Shown: positions 24,038 to 32,433 of the stretch, one piece after another
Position numbering within the stretch: the stretch's first letter is position 1
Layout of the letters: every line of letters starts with the position of its first letter
NCBI RefSeq assembly: GCF_029257255.1
Contig: NZ_JARICI010000057.1
Location: forward strand, 1 to 49,004
Direction of reading: 5' to 3'
Origin: Sporosarcina sp.
GTDB taxonomy: Bacteria > Bacillota > Bacilli > Bacillales_A > Planococcaceae
DNA length: 49,004 nt
Position numbers and translations under genes: made by a program
Notes under the pieces: model-generated
Databases searched by the model: none
What the model was told of the DNA's origin: nothing
What the model saw: only the letters and a program-made list of their open reading frames with translations

Positions 24038-25069
24038 GTGGGCAAACAGCTGAATGACCGCAAAGCAGAACATATCCGGATTGTGCTGGACGAGCACGTC
24101 ACAGGCCACAGGATCACGACGGGATTAGAGAACTTTCATTTTATACATAATGCTTTACCCGAATTGTCGTTCGACGACATAAATACAGAGCAAAACTTCT
24201 TCTCTAAAGCTTGTAAAACTCCATTCCTGATCAGCTCAATGACCGGAGGAGCCAACTTTGCTGAAACAATCAATCGGAATTTAGCGCTTGCAGCAGAAGA
24301 AAAAGGTTGGGCGCTGGCCCTCGGGTCGACACGTGCTTTGATTGAAAGCAAGGCTTATCGCCAATCGTTTGATCTCAGACAGTACGCTCCTACGATACCA
24401 ATTATTGCAAATCTGGGTGCTGTGCAGCTTAACTATGGATTTACAGAGAAAGAGTGCAGAAAGATTATTGAATATACAGATGCTGATGCTCTGGTTTTGC
24501 ACGTGAATGTCCTGCAGGAAGTAATTCAGCCGGAAGGAAATACAGATTTCAGTAATTTGTTATCAAAGATTGGGAAACTTTGCACTGATTTATCGATTCC
24601 AGTCGGTGTGAAAGAAGTTGGCTGGGGAATTGATCGTTCGACTGCTGAAAAACTTGTGAACGTCGGTATTTCATTCATTGATACTGCAGGAGCTGGAGGC
24701 ACTTCTTGGAGCCAAGTAGAAAAACACCGAACGGATCCCATTAAACAGCAGGCCGCAGGGGCATTCAGTGAGTGGGGAATACCTACCGCAGCTTCTTTAG
24801 CATCAGTAAAACCGGTTATGAATGAAAGAATGCTTATTGCAAGCGGTGGATTGCATTCAGGTGTAGATGCTGCAAAATGTATCGCACTGGGTGCAGATTT
24901 TGCAGGCTTCGGCAGAGCCATCTTAGAGCAAGCTACGATTTCTGCTGATAGCGTATTACAAACTATGGAAGTTAGAGAATTAGAGCTTCGAATGGCAATG
25001 TTTGCGGTTGGTGCGAAGAATCTCTCAGAATTACAACAAACAGATCGACTGCAGAAAATAAATCCGTGA
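24038..25069 (+). CDS. fni: Type 2 isopentenyl-diphosphate delta-isomerase
   Basis: A 343-residue FMN- and NADPH-dependent isomerase (IDI-2) that interconverts isopentenyl and dimethylallyl diphosphate for isoprenoid synthesis. It has the TIM-barrel family motifs: RKAEHIRIVL at the N-terminus, FLISSMTGG for FMN/substrate binding, the HVNVLQEVIQPEG active-site stretch with its Gln and metal-binding Glu, VKEVGWGI, DTAGAGGTSW and SGGLHSGVDAAKCIALGAD. The start is GTG 24038, since AGAGGAG lies 8 bases upstream; the ATG at 24008 precedes that site. It is a single gene. Its last five sense codons plus stop form the left arm of its own terminator. Confidence 0.94.
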   Translation: MGKQLNDRKAEHIRIVLDEHVTGHRITTGLENFHFIHNALPELSFDDINTEQNFFSKACKTPFLISSMTGGANFAETINRNLALAAEEKGWALALGSTRALIESKAYRQSFDLRQYAPTIPIIANLGAVQLNYGFTEKECRKIIEYTDADALVLHVNVLQEVIQPEGNTDFSNLLSKIGKLCTDLSIPVGVKEVGWGIDRSTAEKLVNVGISFIDTAGAGGTSWSQVEKHRTDPIKQQAAGAFSEWGIPTAASLASVKPVMNERMLIASGGLHSGVDAAKCIALGADFAGFGRAILEQATISADSVLQTMEVRELELRMAMFAVGAKNLSELQQTDRLQKINP

Positions 25070-25092
25070 GTGGTTGTTCACGGATTTATTTT
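25055..25092 (+). terminator. Terminator of fni, overlapping the coding end
   Basis: A perfect 15-bp stem: 25055-25069 with 25078-25092 (AAAATAAATCCGTGA / TCACGGATTTATTTT), 8-base loop. The left arm is coding sequence up to and including the stop codon. Confidence 0.88.
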
Positions 25093-25112
25093 CTAGTTAA
25101 GGAGGAATCGTC

Positions 25113-25484
25113 ATGTGGAAATTAGTAAACGGTAAAATGGTCCAGACAACAGACGAAACGCGAATAAAATTCCGTACCAATATCAGTCAGGAGATTTTAC
25201 AGCAATTAGAGGAATTGTCTGAAGAACATCATACATACAGTAATTATTTATTGGAGAATGGATTACGGAATGTTTTAGAACAAGGATTTGTTGAGTATGA
25301 CAAAAATCTGCGTCCCAAAGACCGTGTGCAATATAAAACAACATATGATCAGGAATTGCTCGAATCAATCAAACAGCTGGCTAAAGAACAGAAGCTGTTT
25401 ATTAATGATGTGATCGAGTACAGTGTAGAACATATAGACTTTGATGATTTAAAAACGAAGGATTATAAGAATCGTATTGAATAA
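25113..25484 (+). CDS. Small protein with two tandem ribbon-helix-helix-like repeats
   Basis: A 123-residue soluble protein. Two segments look like copies of one another: residues about 17-57 (RIKFRTNISQEILQQLEEL then YSNYLLENGLRNVLEQG) and about 71-109 (RVQYKTTYDQELLESIKQL then INDVIEYSVEHI). Each starts with a short beta-like strand of alternating basic/hydrophobic residues and continues as two helices, the layout of the Arc/MetJ ribbon-helix-helix DNA-binding unit. If correct, a single chain would carry the normally dimeric fold. This is a reading of pattern only; I do not recognise a named family. ATG 25113 follows AAGGAGGAATCGTC, a strong site. It lies after the fni terminator as an independent unit. 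Confidence 0.7.
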   Translation: MWKLVNGKMVQTTDETRIKFRTNISQEILQQLEELSEEHHTYSNYLLENGLRNVLEQGFVEYDKNLRPKDRVQYKTTYDQELLESIKQLAKEQKLFINDVIEYSVEHIDFDDLKTKDYKNRIE

Positions 25485-25527
25485 CGGTGTGAGAGGCCAA
25501 AGAAGAGTGAATAAAATAGTTCAATCA

Positions 25528-25564
<37 letters not shown>

Positions 25565-25651
25565 GCGTATCACTGATAAGTATACTTGTGATATTGAGAT
25601 ATAAGAGATTTATTTGAGTTTATTAACTAATCCAAGACGAATCTTTAGTTA

Positions 25652-25680
25652 AGCGATTGATCTTATTTCGACCAATCGCT
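25652..25680. terminator. Hairpin after the 666-residue HTH gene
   Basis: AGCGATTG at 25652-25659 pairs with CAATCGCT at 25673-25680. The following T content is poor on both strands, so terminator function is uncertain. The rest of 25485-25705 shows no gene; a TATCAC/GTGATA inverted repeat lies at 25568-25593. Confidence 0.4.
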
Positions 25681-25705
25681 CTGTTTACTATACATTTCGG
25701 TTCCT

Positions 25706-27706
25706 TCAATCCATCCACTCCTGCATGCGATTATATATACGTTGGGACGGTTTTGATGAACCTCTCTCGATATTGCTTAAATACGATGTCGATATTTTCA
25801 ATTCATCGGATACTTGCTGCAAGGTATAACCAATCTTTTTCCGCTTCGCTTTAAACTCTTGACCGATCTCTTTACCAGTATGTTCCTCCCCCTTAGTTAA
25901 CGATAGGTTTTTGGGGGTATTCACAGCATTTTTTCTTTCAATGGGTTGATAATAACTAATAATTTCATCCGGTGGTGCTATGATGATCGTTGTTTCTAGC
26001 CAAACGCGCAGCCAACCTTTTTTCGACATACTGTCTTCATCCCACTGATTATACTGCCAAAATGAGATGACACCTTCTTCTTCCAATATATCTAAAGCTT
26101 TCTCCAGTCGATCGCGAATGCGTGACGGAGCCTGAGATTCTGCTTGTACACCTATTTTTTCGAGTAATGTACTGATTTTATGCGGCTGCAAATAACTGGC
26201 TTTCCGAGCTTGTGTACGCCACCTCCAGCTAATATAACGGATTAATTTCTTCTCCCATTTACGCTGATATGGATTGAATTCGATTGCTTGCTTTGGCAAT
26301 AATTTCACCTGTCTCACGGAACCCTTCAAGAGATGGTCGAATACGTTGCCGATTGCTACATAGATACGCTCAGGCGACTTTCCGACAGTCAACTCACACG
26401 GACTTCCGTCTTCAGTACAAAAAGTGAATGCGCGACCTTCCATTTTCTTAGTAATCGGCTTTCCTTGGTCGTATAGTAAGACGGAATCCAACTGTATCCA
26501 TAGCGACCGCAATATAGAAAGCGCTTTCAATACTAGTCTGCGTTGCTCTTTTTCATAGCCTCCCCGCCGACCAGTTCCACCGAGTTTCGTTTTCAATCCA
26601 CGAATCGCCAATAAATCATCTATTTGTATTTCTACACGTTTGTTCGCCTGCGGAGACTGCGCTAAATACATATGACACAACGAATCTAGTACATCCACTT
26701 CTACTTCAGATAAATTATGTGCAGCTTCATGCAGTTGATGCATCTGGCTTACTGTTCTATCCGCTTCATCCGGCAACAGCAGCAAACGCCCCGACAGTGT
26801 TGGGCTTTGTATCGTCGCAAGCGGCCATTGATCTGGCTCACAAACGAATTGTTGATTGGAAATCGCTTCCGTAATGAATTGATAGACAACATTGCTCATG
26901 ACGCGAAGATTATTCTTTTTTACTGGTGATTCGACTAGTTGATGACCGGAAATCCGCTTTTGAACACTGAGCAATTCATTGATTTGCTCCATTGAGTTTT
27001 TTTCCGACTCGAACGCTATGAGTATTTCCGAAATCATTTTATCAAGATAGATATTGACGGCGGCGGTGAATGAATTGAGGAAGCTGTCGTTAGAAGTGAA
27101 ACTATGTTTCAATTTCTTGAGGAATAGTATGTTCAATTGCTCTCTGTCAAGAGCGTTCAATGTATCGTAGCCATGCTTTGTGATCATTTCATTGACGCTA
27201 TGGTTCATCACATACGTCCTGTACCATGTACTGAATACTGTCCAGGACTTTTCGTCATTCAGTCCGACGTGTGCATTCAACATTTTATGGTATTTATCAT
27301 ATAGTTTATTGATGATTTCCCATTTGAGTGTCGGTTTGTTTTCGAGCAACGGTGCAAGATGCCCTTCATATGCACTATAGAATTTAGCAATCATGAACTC
27401 TGTAGCTTTCTTGAGCACTTCACGTCTCGCGTTTACACGCAATTTGAAAAATAAATCAATATTATCTTCGTAGATTTGCTGACGGACGATGAATGTCTCG
27501 TTTTTGACTCTGGGAAAAATCCGGTTGGCATTCACTTTCTTCCGTACATTTTCAGATGGAAAGTTGATTAAGTAATTATAGTCAAAGAAATTGGGCTGAT
27601 GATCATGGATGATGATGACTTGGAAGTGGTCGATTTTATTTGCAATCGTTTGGTGGTGGATGAGTTCGCCGTTCGTATCATTCAACAGTAAATCGTTATT
27701 GATCAA
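25706..27706 (-). CDS. Large protein with C-terminal XRE-type HTH, function unknown
   Basis: A 666-residue soluble protein I cannot assign. The N-terminal third is helical and charged with no known motif. The centre (about residues 370-420) holds RVEIQIDDLLAIRGLKTK and GGTGRRGGYEKEQRR followed by a LxxLRSLWIQL helix. About residues 485-590 (FNPYQRKWEKKLIRYISWRW, YLQPHKISTLLE, RDRLEKALDILEEEGVI) look like a winged-helix DNA-binding region. The end (about 612-666) is a clear helix-turn-helix of the Cro/XRE type (YTLQQVSDELKISTSYLSNIERG). The layout recalls plasmid or integrative-element initiator proteins, but this is inference from style. The start is TTG 27706 behind a run of six G. It stands alone, transcribed towards the tandem-repeat gene. 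Confidence 0.75.
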   Translation of the reverse strand: MINNDLLLNDTNGELIHHQTIANKIDHFQVIIIHDHQPNFFDYNYLINFPSENVRKKVNANRIFPRVKNETFIVRQQIYEDNIDLFFKLRVNARREVLKKATEFMIAKFYSAYEGHLAPLLENKPTLKWEIINKLYDKYHKMLNAHVGLNDEKSWTVFSTWYRTYVMNHSVNEMITKHGYDTLNALDREQLNILFLKKLKHSFTSNDSFLNSFTAAVNIYLDKMISEILIAFESEKNSMEQINELLSVQKRISGHQLVESPVKKNNLRVMSNVVYQFITEAISNQQFVCEPDQWPLATIQSPTLSGRLLLLPDEADRTVSQMHQLHEAAHNLSEVEVDVLDSLCHMYLAQSPQANKRVEIQIDDLLAIRGLKTKLGGTGRRGGYEKEQRRLVLKALSILRSLWIQLDSVLLYDQGKPITKKMEGRAFTFCTEDGSPCELTVGKSPERIYVAIGNVFDHLLKGSVRQVKLLPKQAIEFNPYQRKWEKKLIRYISWRWRTQARKASYLQPHKISTLLEKIGVQAESQAPSRIRDRLEKALDILEEEGVISFWQYNQWDEDSMSKKGWLRVWLETTIIIAPPDEIISYYQPIERKNAVNTPKNLSLTKGEEHTGKEIGQEFKAKRKKIGYTLQQVSDELKISTSYLSNIERGSSKPSQRIYNRMQEWMD

Positions 27707-27876
27707 AAGTAGTCCCCCCGATAACCGTAATCTTCAAGTAGTATAACATGAATTCACAGAATTATCCATCGTCTTCCCAGTCAAAACGACCGGTTATCGA
27801 CGACGTCCGAAGTCCCAAGGAAGACCTAACTCGTCGTTGAAACTAAAAATCCTGATGACCAATGCTGTGATGATTA

Positions 27877-27963
27877 CTAGCCTCGATGGAACCCTCTCAA
27901 TCCGCCAATACCGATGAACAAGAAACCTAAAATAATCGATTTTTTGAATGCCACTTCACTCAT
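27877..27963 (-). CDS. Putative 28-residue membrane peptide
   Basis: ATG at 27963 with GGGAGG (complement of 27971-27976) seven bases upstream opens a 28-codon frame ending TAG at 27877. The peptide starts MSEVAFKKS, continues with a hydrophobic stretch (IILGFLFIGIGGL) and ends RGFHRG, giving a single potential membrane segment with charged ends. A TTGACA on the minus strand about 55 bases upstream could be a -35, but no good -10 follows. The rest of 27707-28040 shows nothing else I can name. It may be a real small protein or chance; the strong ribosome binding site is the main support. Confidence 0.45.
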   Translation of the reverse strand: MSEVAFKKSIILGFLFIGIGGLRGFHRG

Positions 27964-28040
27964 TTTGTGGCCTCCCCTATCAATAAACAACAGTTAATTT
28001 CCAAATTATTTATTATGTCAAATATAGCAGTAACTTAAAA

Positions 28041-28101
28041 AATCCGTGGCAGGAGTTTTCAGCATGCCTCAAGCAAAACTGAAACCCTCCCGCCACGGAC
28101 C
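28041..28101 (-). terminator. Terminator of the eight-gene acyl-CoA operon
   Basis: On the minus strand TCCGTGGC pairs with GCCACGGA, with an inner GTTTCAG/CTGAAAAC arm, and the stem is followed by TTTTTT. It begins 17 bases after the last gene of the operon. Confidence 0.85.
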
Positions 28102-28117
28102 ACACATGTTTGGCTAG

Positions 28118-29605
28118 TTAGCGGATATTGATGATGCAGGCTTTTTCTTGCGTGTAATCAAAAATCGAATCCGTACCATAGCCACTTTCCTTTACCCCGC
28201 TAAACGGCAGGTCGGCTCCTACTCTAGCGTACGTATTGACCCATACATTGCCCGCCTGCAACTTGTCAATCATGCGGTGAGCAAGTCCGAGGTTTTGTGT
28301 CCAAACACCCGCTGCTAGTCCGAAGTTCGTGTCATTGGCGATTTGAATGGCTTCTTCTTCCGTATCGAAAGGAATAGCGACTGCCACCGGGCCAAAAATT
28401 TCTTCACGGGCTAATTTCGTACTATTGTCCGCCACTTTGACGAGTGTCGGCTGTACCCAGTAACCTTTCGCAAATTCCGGTTGACCGGGCAGAACGTGTT
28501 GACCGCCGTATTTCCCGCCGAACACTACTTCATAGCCGTCTTTTGCCGCTTCATCTATATAGCCACAAACTGACTTGAATTGCGCTTCATTGGCGATTGG
28601 GCCCATCGTATTCGCCGTATCGAGCGTATTGCCGTGCTTGACGAATTCATTGTCAGTCATCAACTCTTTCAATCGACCGATCACTTCTTCGTAAATAGTG
28701 CGCTGGATCAACATGCGTGAACCACCGACACAAATCTGGCCGGAGTTTGGAGTAAAGATACCGTTAATCAATCCGTAGACCGCTTGATCAATATCCGCAT
28801 CTTCAAAGACGATATTCGGCGACTTGCCACCTAGTTCAAAAATTAGTGACTTCGGAGAATGGGCAGTCGCTTTCGTAATGCGCTCCGCCGTTGCTTTCGA
28901 TCCCGTCATACTAACTTTATTGACTTCTTTATGACCAACGAGATAATCGCCGATTTCACGGCCCGCCCCAGAGATGACATTGAGTACACCGGGAGGAAGG
29001 ATTTCTGATATCAGTTCTCCGTAGCGCAAAGATCCAACCGCTCCACTCTCAGCCGGCTTGATCACTACTGTGTTTCCAGCTGCCAGCGCATAAGCCGCCT
29101 TGATCGTAAACGTAAACAGCGGTGCATTCCACGGTAAAATACCGACGACTACACCGATTGGTTTGCGTACAGTGAATCCAAAATCCCCTGTACCCATTTG
29201 TACCGTTCGACCTTGCCCACCTACTAATGCTGCAGCACCCGCTGCGTCGTACCAAACTTGTTTCAACACTTCCGCCAGATAGCCGTATTCATCAAGTACC
29301 CAGCCATTGTTCCGCGTCTCCAGTTTTAGTAACTCTTCAGCGTATTTGGGTATGATGTCCCCAATTTTACGCATATAATCACCGCGTGTACGTGCCGGCA
29401 GATCCGCCCAGTTTTCAAATGCTCCGCGAGCCGCCTGGATCACAAGCTCGGCATCTTCTTTCTTGCTTGACGGAACTTTTGCCCATACTTCGCCAGTTGA
29501 AGGATCGATACTGTCCGTCACGGCTCCGTCTTGCGCCTGTACGGTCTTGCCGTTAATAATATTGCCGTATGTTTTCAATTTGGATTGCTCGGATACGTTC
29601 GCCAT
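28118..29605 (-). CDS. NAD(P)-dependent aldehyde dehydrogenase
   Basis: A 495-residue ALDH-superfamily enzyme that oxidises an aldehyde to the acid. Active-site residues are all present: Cys292 in NSGQICVGGSR, Glu257 in FELGGKSPN, Asn160 in PWNAPL and Lys183 of the cofactor site in VIKPAES; EEIFGPV and the C-terminal PFSGVKESGYG are family motifs. It is the last gene of the eight-gene operon, 18 bases after an acyl-CoA dehydrogenase gene, with ATG 29605 behind AAGGAGG. Next to a thiolase-fold aldolase, its likely substrate is the aldehyde released by retro-aldol cleavage (inference). No CoA-acylating signature is evident. Confidence 0.9.
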   Translation of the reverse strand: MANVSEQSKLKTYGNIINGKTVQAQDGAVTDSIDPSTGEVWAKVPSSKKEDAELVIQAARGAFENWADLPARTRGDYMRKIGDIIPKYAEELLKLETRNNGWVLDEYGYLAEVLKQVWYDAAGAAALVGGQGRTVQMGTGDFGFTVRKPIGVVVGILPWNAPLFTFTIKAAYALAAGNTVVIKPAESGAVGSLRYGELISEILPPGVLNVISGAGREIGDYLVGHKEVNKVSMTGSKATAERITKATAHSPKSLIFELGGKSPNIVFEDADIDQAVYGLINGIFTPNSGQICVGGSRMLIQRTIYEEVIGRLKELMTDNEFVKHGNTLDTANTMGPIANEAQFKSVCGYIDEAAKDGYEVVFGGKYGGQHVLPGQPEFAKGYWVQPTLVKVADNSTKLAREEIFGPVAVAIPFDTEEEAIQIANDTNFGLAAGVWTQNLGLAHRMIDKLQAGNVWVNTYARVGADLPFSGVKESGYGTDSIFDYTQEKACIINIR

Positions 29606-29623
29606 ATATTTTCCTCCTTCAAA

Positions 29624-30754
29624 TTACCAGCCTAATGAAGCAACTACTTTTTCTTGATAGAACGAAGTGGAGCCTAAATATTGATCATAATAACGAGCGC
29701 GCTTGACGAATAAATGGCAATCAATTTCTTCCGTAAAACCGATCCCACCGTGAATTTGAATATTATGGGATGCCACTTCAATGAACTTTTCCGTCGCATA
29801 TGAACGCGCGCTGTAGACGGCCGCTTCACGATCTACTTCGTCTGTGTCTACTACCCAGTTGGCATAATGGCTGAGTGAACGAGCAATTTCCAAATTCACT
29901 TTCATATCAACGATACTGTGTTTAATCGCTTGGAAACGTCCAATCTTTTGTCCGAACTGTTCACGCATATTCGCATACTCTGTCGCCATATGGACTACGC
30001 TCTCCATTGCACCGACTAAGTACGAACTAAGCGCCGCGTTGAAATACAGCAAACCTTCTTGCAAGTTGTCCCAGCCCTTATCCACTTCACCAATAATTTG
30101 CTGCTGTGTAATCTTAAAATCGTAGAAGTCGAGTTTCGCTACATGCTTCGCTTCGTCAAAAGAGGTTTGGGGCGTGATTGTCAGTTCATCGGTCTTGTCG
30201 ATCAACAGAAGCGTCAAGCCATCTTGTTGATCGTCATTTGTTCGCGCCACTACTAAAAAAGCATCCGCAAATCCCGCTTCTGGCACTAAAGTTTTCGTAC
30301 CGTTTAGCACGTACTGTCCATCTCTGCTCTCCAGTGAACATTCTATGCCGGATGGCGAGAAGTCGTTGAATGGCTCAAGCGCCGCAAAAGAGATCTGTTT
30401 CTGTCCGGTAACAATTGCCGACAAATACGTTTGTTGCTGTTGCGTTGTTCCGTACTTCTTCAGAATCGGTACGGCGAGCGCGTTCGTTTCCATGAACAAT
30501 CCCGGAACGAGTGAACGTCCGAGTTCTTCATATGTCGGAACGAGGTCGAGCGAATCAAGATCGAGGCCATCGTAGACTTCTGGTATATTGATAGCCGTAC
30601 AACCAAGTTCAGCTAGCATGCTATAAAGTTTCTGTAAATTTTCGGTTTTATTGACGATCATTTCACGTGCTACTTGCGTACCGCCGAATTTATCCAGCAT
30701 TTTTCGAATATGTCCGCGAAACGTTTCTTGATCTTCTGTTAATGAAAAGTCCAT
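29624..30754 (-). CDS. Acyl-CoA dehydrogenase subunit (heteromeric, C-terminal FAD half intact)
   Basis: A 376-residue acyl-CoA dehydrogenase-fold protein. The C-terminal half has the usual FAD-contacting Arg/Gln region (MREQFGQKIGRFQAIKHSIVDM) and the IQIHGGIGFTEE motif. The N-terminal half lacks the normal SEPxAGSD and W(T/S)N FAD-binding strands: the equivalent places read ALEPFNDFSPSG and GTKTLVPEAG. Its neighbour shows the opposite pattern, so the two probably form an alpha2-beta2 enzyme of the FadE28-FadE29 type, with each FAD site shared between chains. It would introduce the 2,3-double bond of an acyl-CoA. ATG 30754 follows GGAGGG; 18 bases separate it from each neighbour. Confidence 0.85.
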   Translation of the reverse strand: MDFSLTEDQETFRGHIRKMLDKFGGTQVAREMIVNKTENLQKLYSMLAELGCTAINIPEVYDGLDLDSLDLVPTYEELGRSLVPGLFMETNALAVPILKKYGTTQQQQTYLSAIVTGQKQISFAALEPFNDFSPSGIECSLESRDGQYVLNGTKTLVPEAGFADAFLVVARTNDDQQDGLTLLLIDKTDELTITPQTSFDEAKHVAKLDFYDFKITQQQIIGEVDKGWDNLQEGLLYFNAALSSYLVGAMESVVHMATEYANMREQFGQKIGRFQAIKHSIVDMKVNLEIARSLSHYANWVVDTDEVDREAAVYSARSYATEKFIEVASHNIQIHGGIGFTEEIDCHLFVKRARYYDQYLGSTSFYQEKVVASLGW

Positions 30755-30772
30755 ATTTCATCCCTCCGTCTA

Positions 30773-31972
30773 TTAACGTCCCATGTCTTTCGGTAGTCCG
30801 AGTACTCTTTCGCCAATCGTATTACGTTGCACTTCGCTCGTACCGCCGCCGATCGTATGACCGAATGACGATAAGAACAAGCTTTGCCATTTGGCGTCTA
30901 CTGGTGCATCTTCTTGCCACAGCATGCCTTGATGTCCTTGAATCTCTACTGCAAATGATGACAATTCTTTGGTCAATTCACTGACGACGAGTTTATCGAT
31001 CGAACTTTCCGGTCCTGGTTGACCATTCTTCAACGTCGTGGTCAAGTTGCGGTAATAATTCAATAAAGACCCGCGAACACGTGCATAGAAGCTCGCCATC
31101 TTCTGTCTGATCTGTGGATCCATTAATAACGACTGTCCGTTGACCTTGTATTGCTGGGCCATCTTGACCGTATCGTTGAACTGTTGCTCGAGCGTAAACA
31201 GTTCGGCACCAATTCCTGAACGTTCATGCAGCATGAGTGCGATGAGTACATGCCAACCGGAATCCAGTTGACCGACGATATCCGCATCGGTCGCTACCGC
31301 ATCCGTCATATAGACTTCGTTAAAATCCTTATGACCGTCCATTTGTACAATCGGCACTGTTTCTACTCCAGGCTGATCCATATTCATTAAGAATACGGTG
31401 ATACCGCGGTGTTTCTTCTCGGGATGCGTGCTCGTCCGTGCAAGCAGGAAACACTTATCCGCCACATGACCGTAGCTCGTCCACACTTTCTGACCATTGA
31501 TCAGCCAGCGGTCTCCGTCCTTTACGGCACTTGTCTTGATAGCGGTTAAGTCGGATCCGGCGTTAGGCTCCGAATATCCTTGACACCAGATTTCTTCACC
31601 AGTCAGTATTTTCTTCAAATATTTCTCTTTTTGTTCATCTGTGCCTACATCGATTAGCGTAGGCCCCACCATATGGATGCCTATGTAATTAATCAGTGGC
31701 GGTGCTTTGACTTTGACCATTTCCTGATGATAGATAATCTCTTCCATCAAACTAGCATCCCGTCCGCCGTATTCTTTCGGCCACGCGATCGCTGCCCATC
31801 CGCCTTCGTATAACGTGTTTTGCCACTGCCGTAACACACGGGAATATTCTTCAACATCTTCCGGCAACTCACGTTTGCCTTCTAGCCATCCTTCCGGCAA
31901 ATTCTCTTCTAGCCATGTCCGCAGCTCTGTTCTGAATTTTTCTTCCTTTTTGCTGAACGTGAAATCCATCAT
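30773..31972 (-). CDS. Acyl-CoA dehydrogenase subunit (heteromeric, N-terminal FAD half intact)
   Basis: A 399-residue acyl-CoA dehydrogenase-fold protein and the likely partner of the next gene. The N-terminal and middle part has canonical FAD/substrate strands (CQGYSEPNAGSDL, GQKVWTSYGH). The C-terminus has the GGTSEVQRNTIGERVLGLP segment. The ReQFG Arg/Gln motif and IHGGxG loop normally found in the C-terminal half are missing (SLLMDPQIRQKMAS and IQGHQGMLWQE stand there). This complementary loss is a mark of heteromeric steroid- and cyclic-acid-degrading dehydrogenases. The start is ATG 31972, with a second ATG one codon on, behind AAAGGATG. It is 28 bases after the DUF35 gene. Confidence 0.85.
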   Translation of the reverse strand: MMDFTFSKKEEKFRTELRTWLEENLPEGWLEGKRELPEDVEEYSRVLRQWQNTLYEGGWAAIAWPKEYGGRDASLMEEIIYHQEMVKVKAPPLINYIGIHMVGPTLIDVGTDEQKEKYLKKILTGEEIWCQGYSEPNAGSDLTAIKTSAVKDGDRWLINGQKVWTSYGHVADKCFLLARTSTHPEKKHRGITVFLMNMDQPGVETVPIVQMDGHKDFNEVYMTDAVATDADIVGQLDSGWHVLIALMLHERSGIGAELFTLEQQFNDTVKMAQQYKVNGQSLLMDPQIRQKMASFYARVRGSLLNYYRNLTTTLKNGQPGPESSIDKLVVSELTKELSSFAVEIQGHQGMLWQEDAPVDAKWQSLFLSSFGHTIGGGTSEVQRNTIGERVLGLPKDMGR

Positions 31973-32000
31973 CCATCATCCTTTCTTCCGCTTTTATCAA

Positions 32001-32423
32001 TCAGTTCATGACGGGCACCCACTGCGGCAACGCACGGTCTTCCGTTATATCAATCCACGTCATTTGAATCGGCATGCCGATCTGTACAGCTTTTTCATCG
32101 CAATTTAATATATTGCCCATGATTTTCACTTCCGGTACATCGTCAAGTTGTGCCAGAACGATCACGGTTGGCAAATCGTCCTGGAAGCCCGGCAGAAAGG
32201 GACGATAGGAGATGACATAAGAGTAGACGCTCGCTTTTACGTCGTTGCCCATCTCTTCCCATCCTACATTCACACTGCCACATGTTGCGCAAGTTGGGCC
32301 TGGCGGTTGTGCGTATGCTTGGCAGTCATTGCATTTTTGCAGCACAAGCGTATGCTGATCCGCTGCGTCCCAGTACGCTTGATTAATTTGGTCTTTCAAT
32401 GGAATTGGTTTTGGGTACGTCAT
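32001..32423 (-). CDS. DUF35 OB-fold/zinc-ribbon protein, aldolase partner
   Basis: A 140-residue protein with an N-terminal rubredoxin-like zinc ribbon (C31, C34, C45, C48: CNDC then CATC) followed by an OB-fold acyl-CoA-binding domain. DUF35 proteins act as obligatory partners of thiolase-fold enzymes; in actinobacteria the DUF35 domain of ChsH2 forms the retro-aldolase with Ltp2. The thiolase-fold gene lies directly upstream with only 10 bases between them, supporting a complex. ATG 32423 follows AGGAGG. Unlike ChsH2 it is a free-standing polypeptide, with the MaoC part encoded by separate genes two and three positions upstream. Confidence 0.88.
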   Translation of the reverse strand: MTYPKPIPLKDQINQAYWDAADQHTLVLQKCNDCQAYAQPPGPTCATCGSVNVGWEEMGNDVKASVYSYVISYRPFLPGFQDDLPTVIVLAQLDDVPEVKIMGNILNCDEKAVQIGMPIQMTWIDITEDRALPQWVPVMN

Positions 32424-32433
32424 ACTATTCCTC

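Noticed and set aside
25568..25593. TATCAC/GTGATA inverted repeat with inner AAGTATACTT palindrome as an operator
   Set aside because: The two symmetries have different centres and no gene starts nearby, so it is likely chance in AT-rich sequence.
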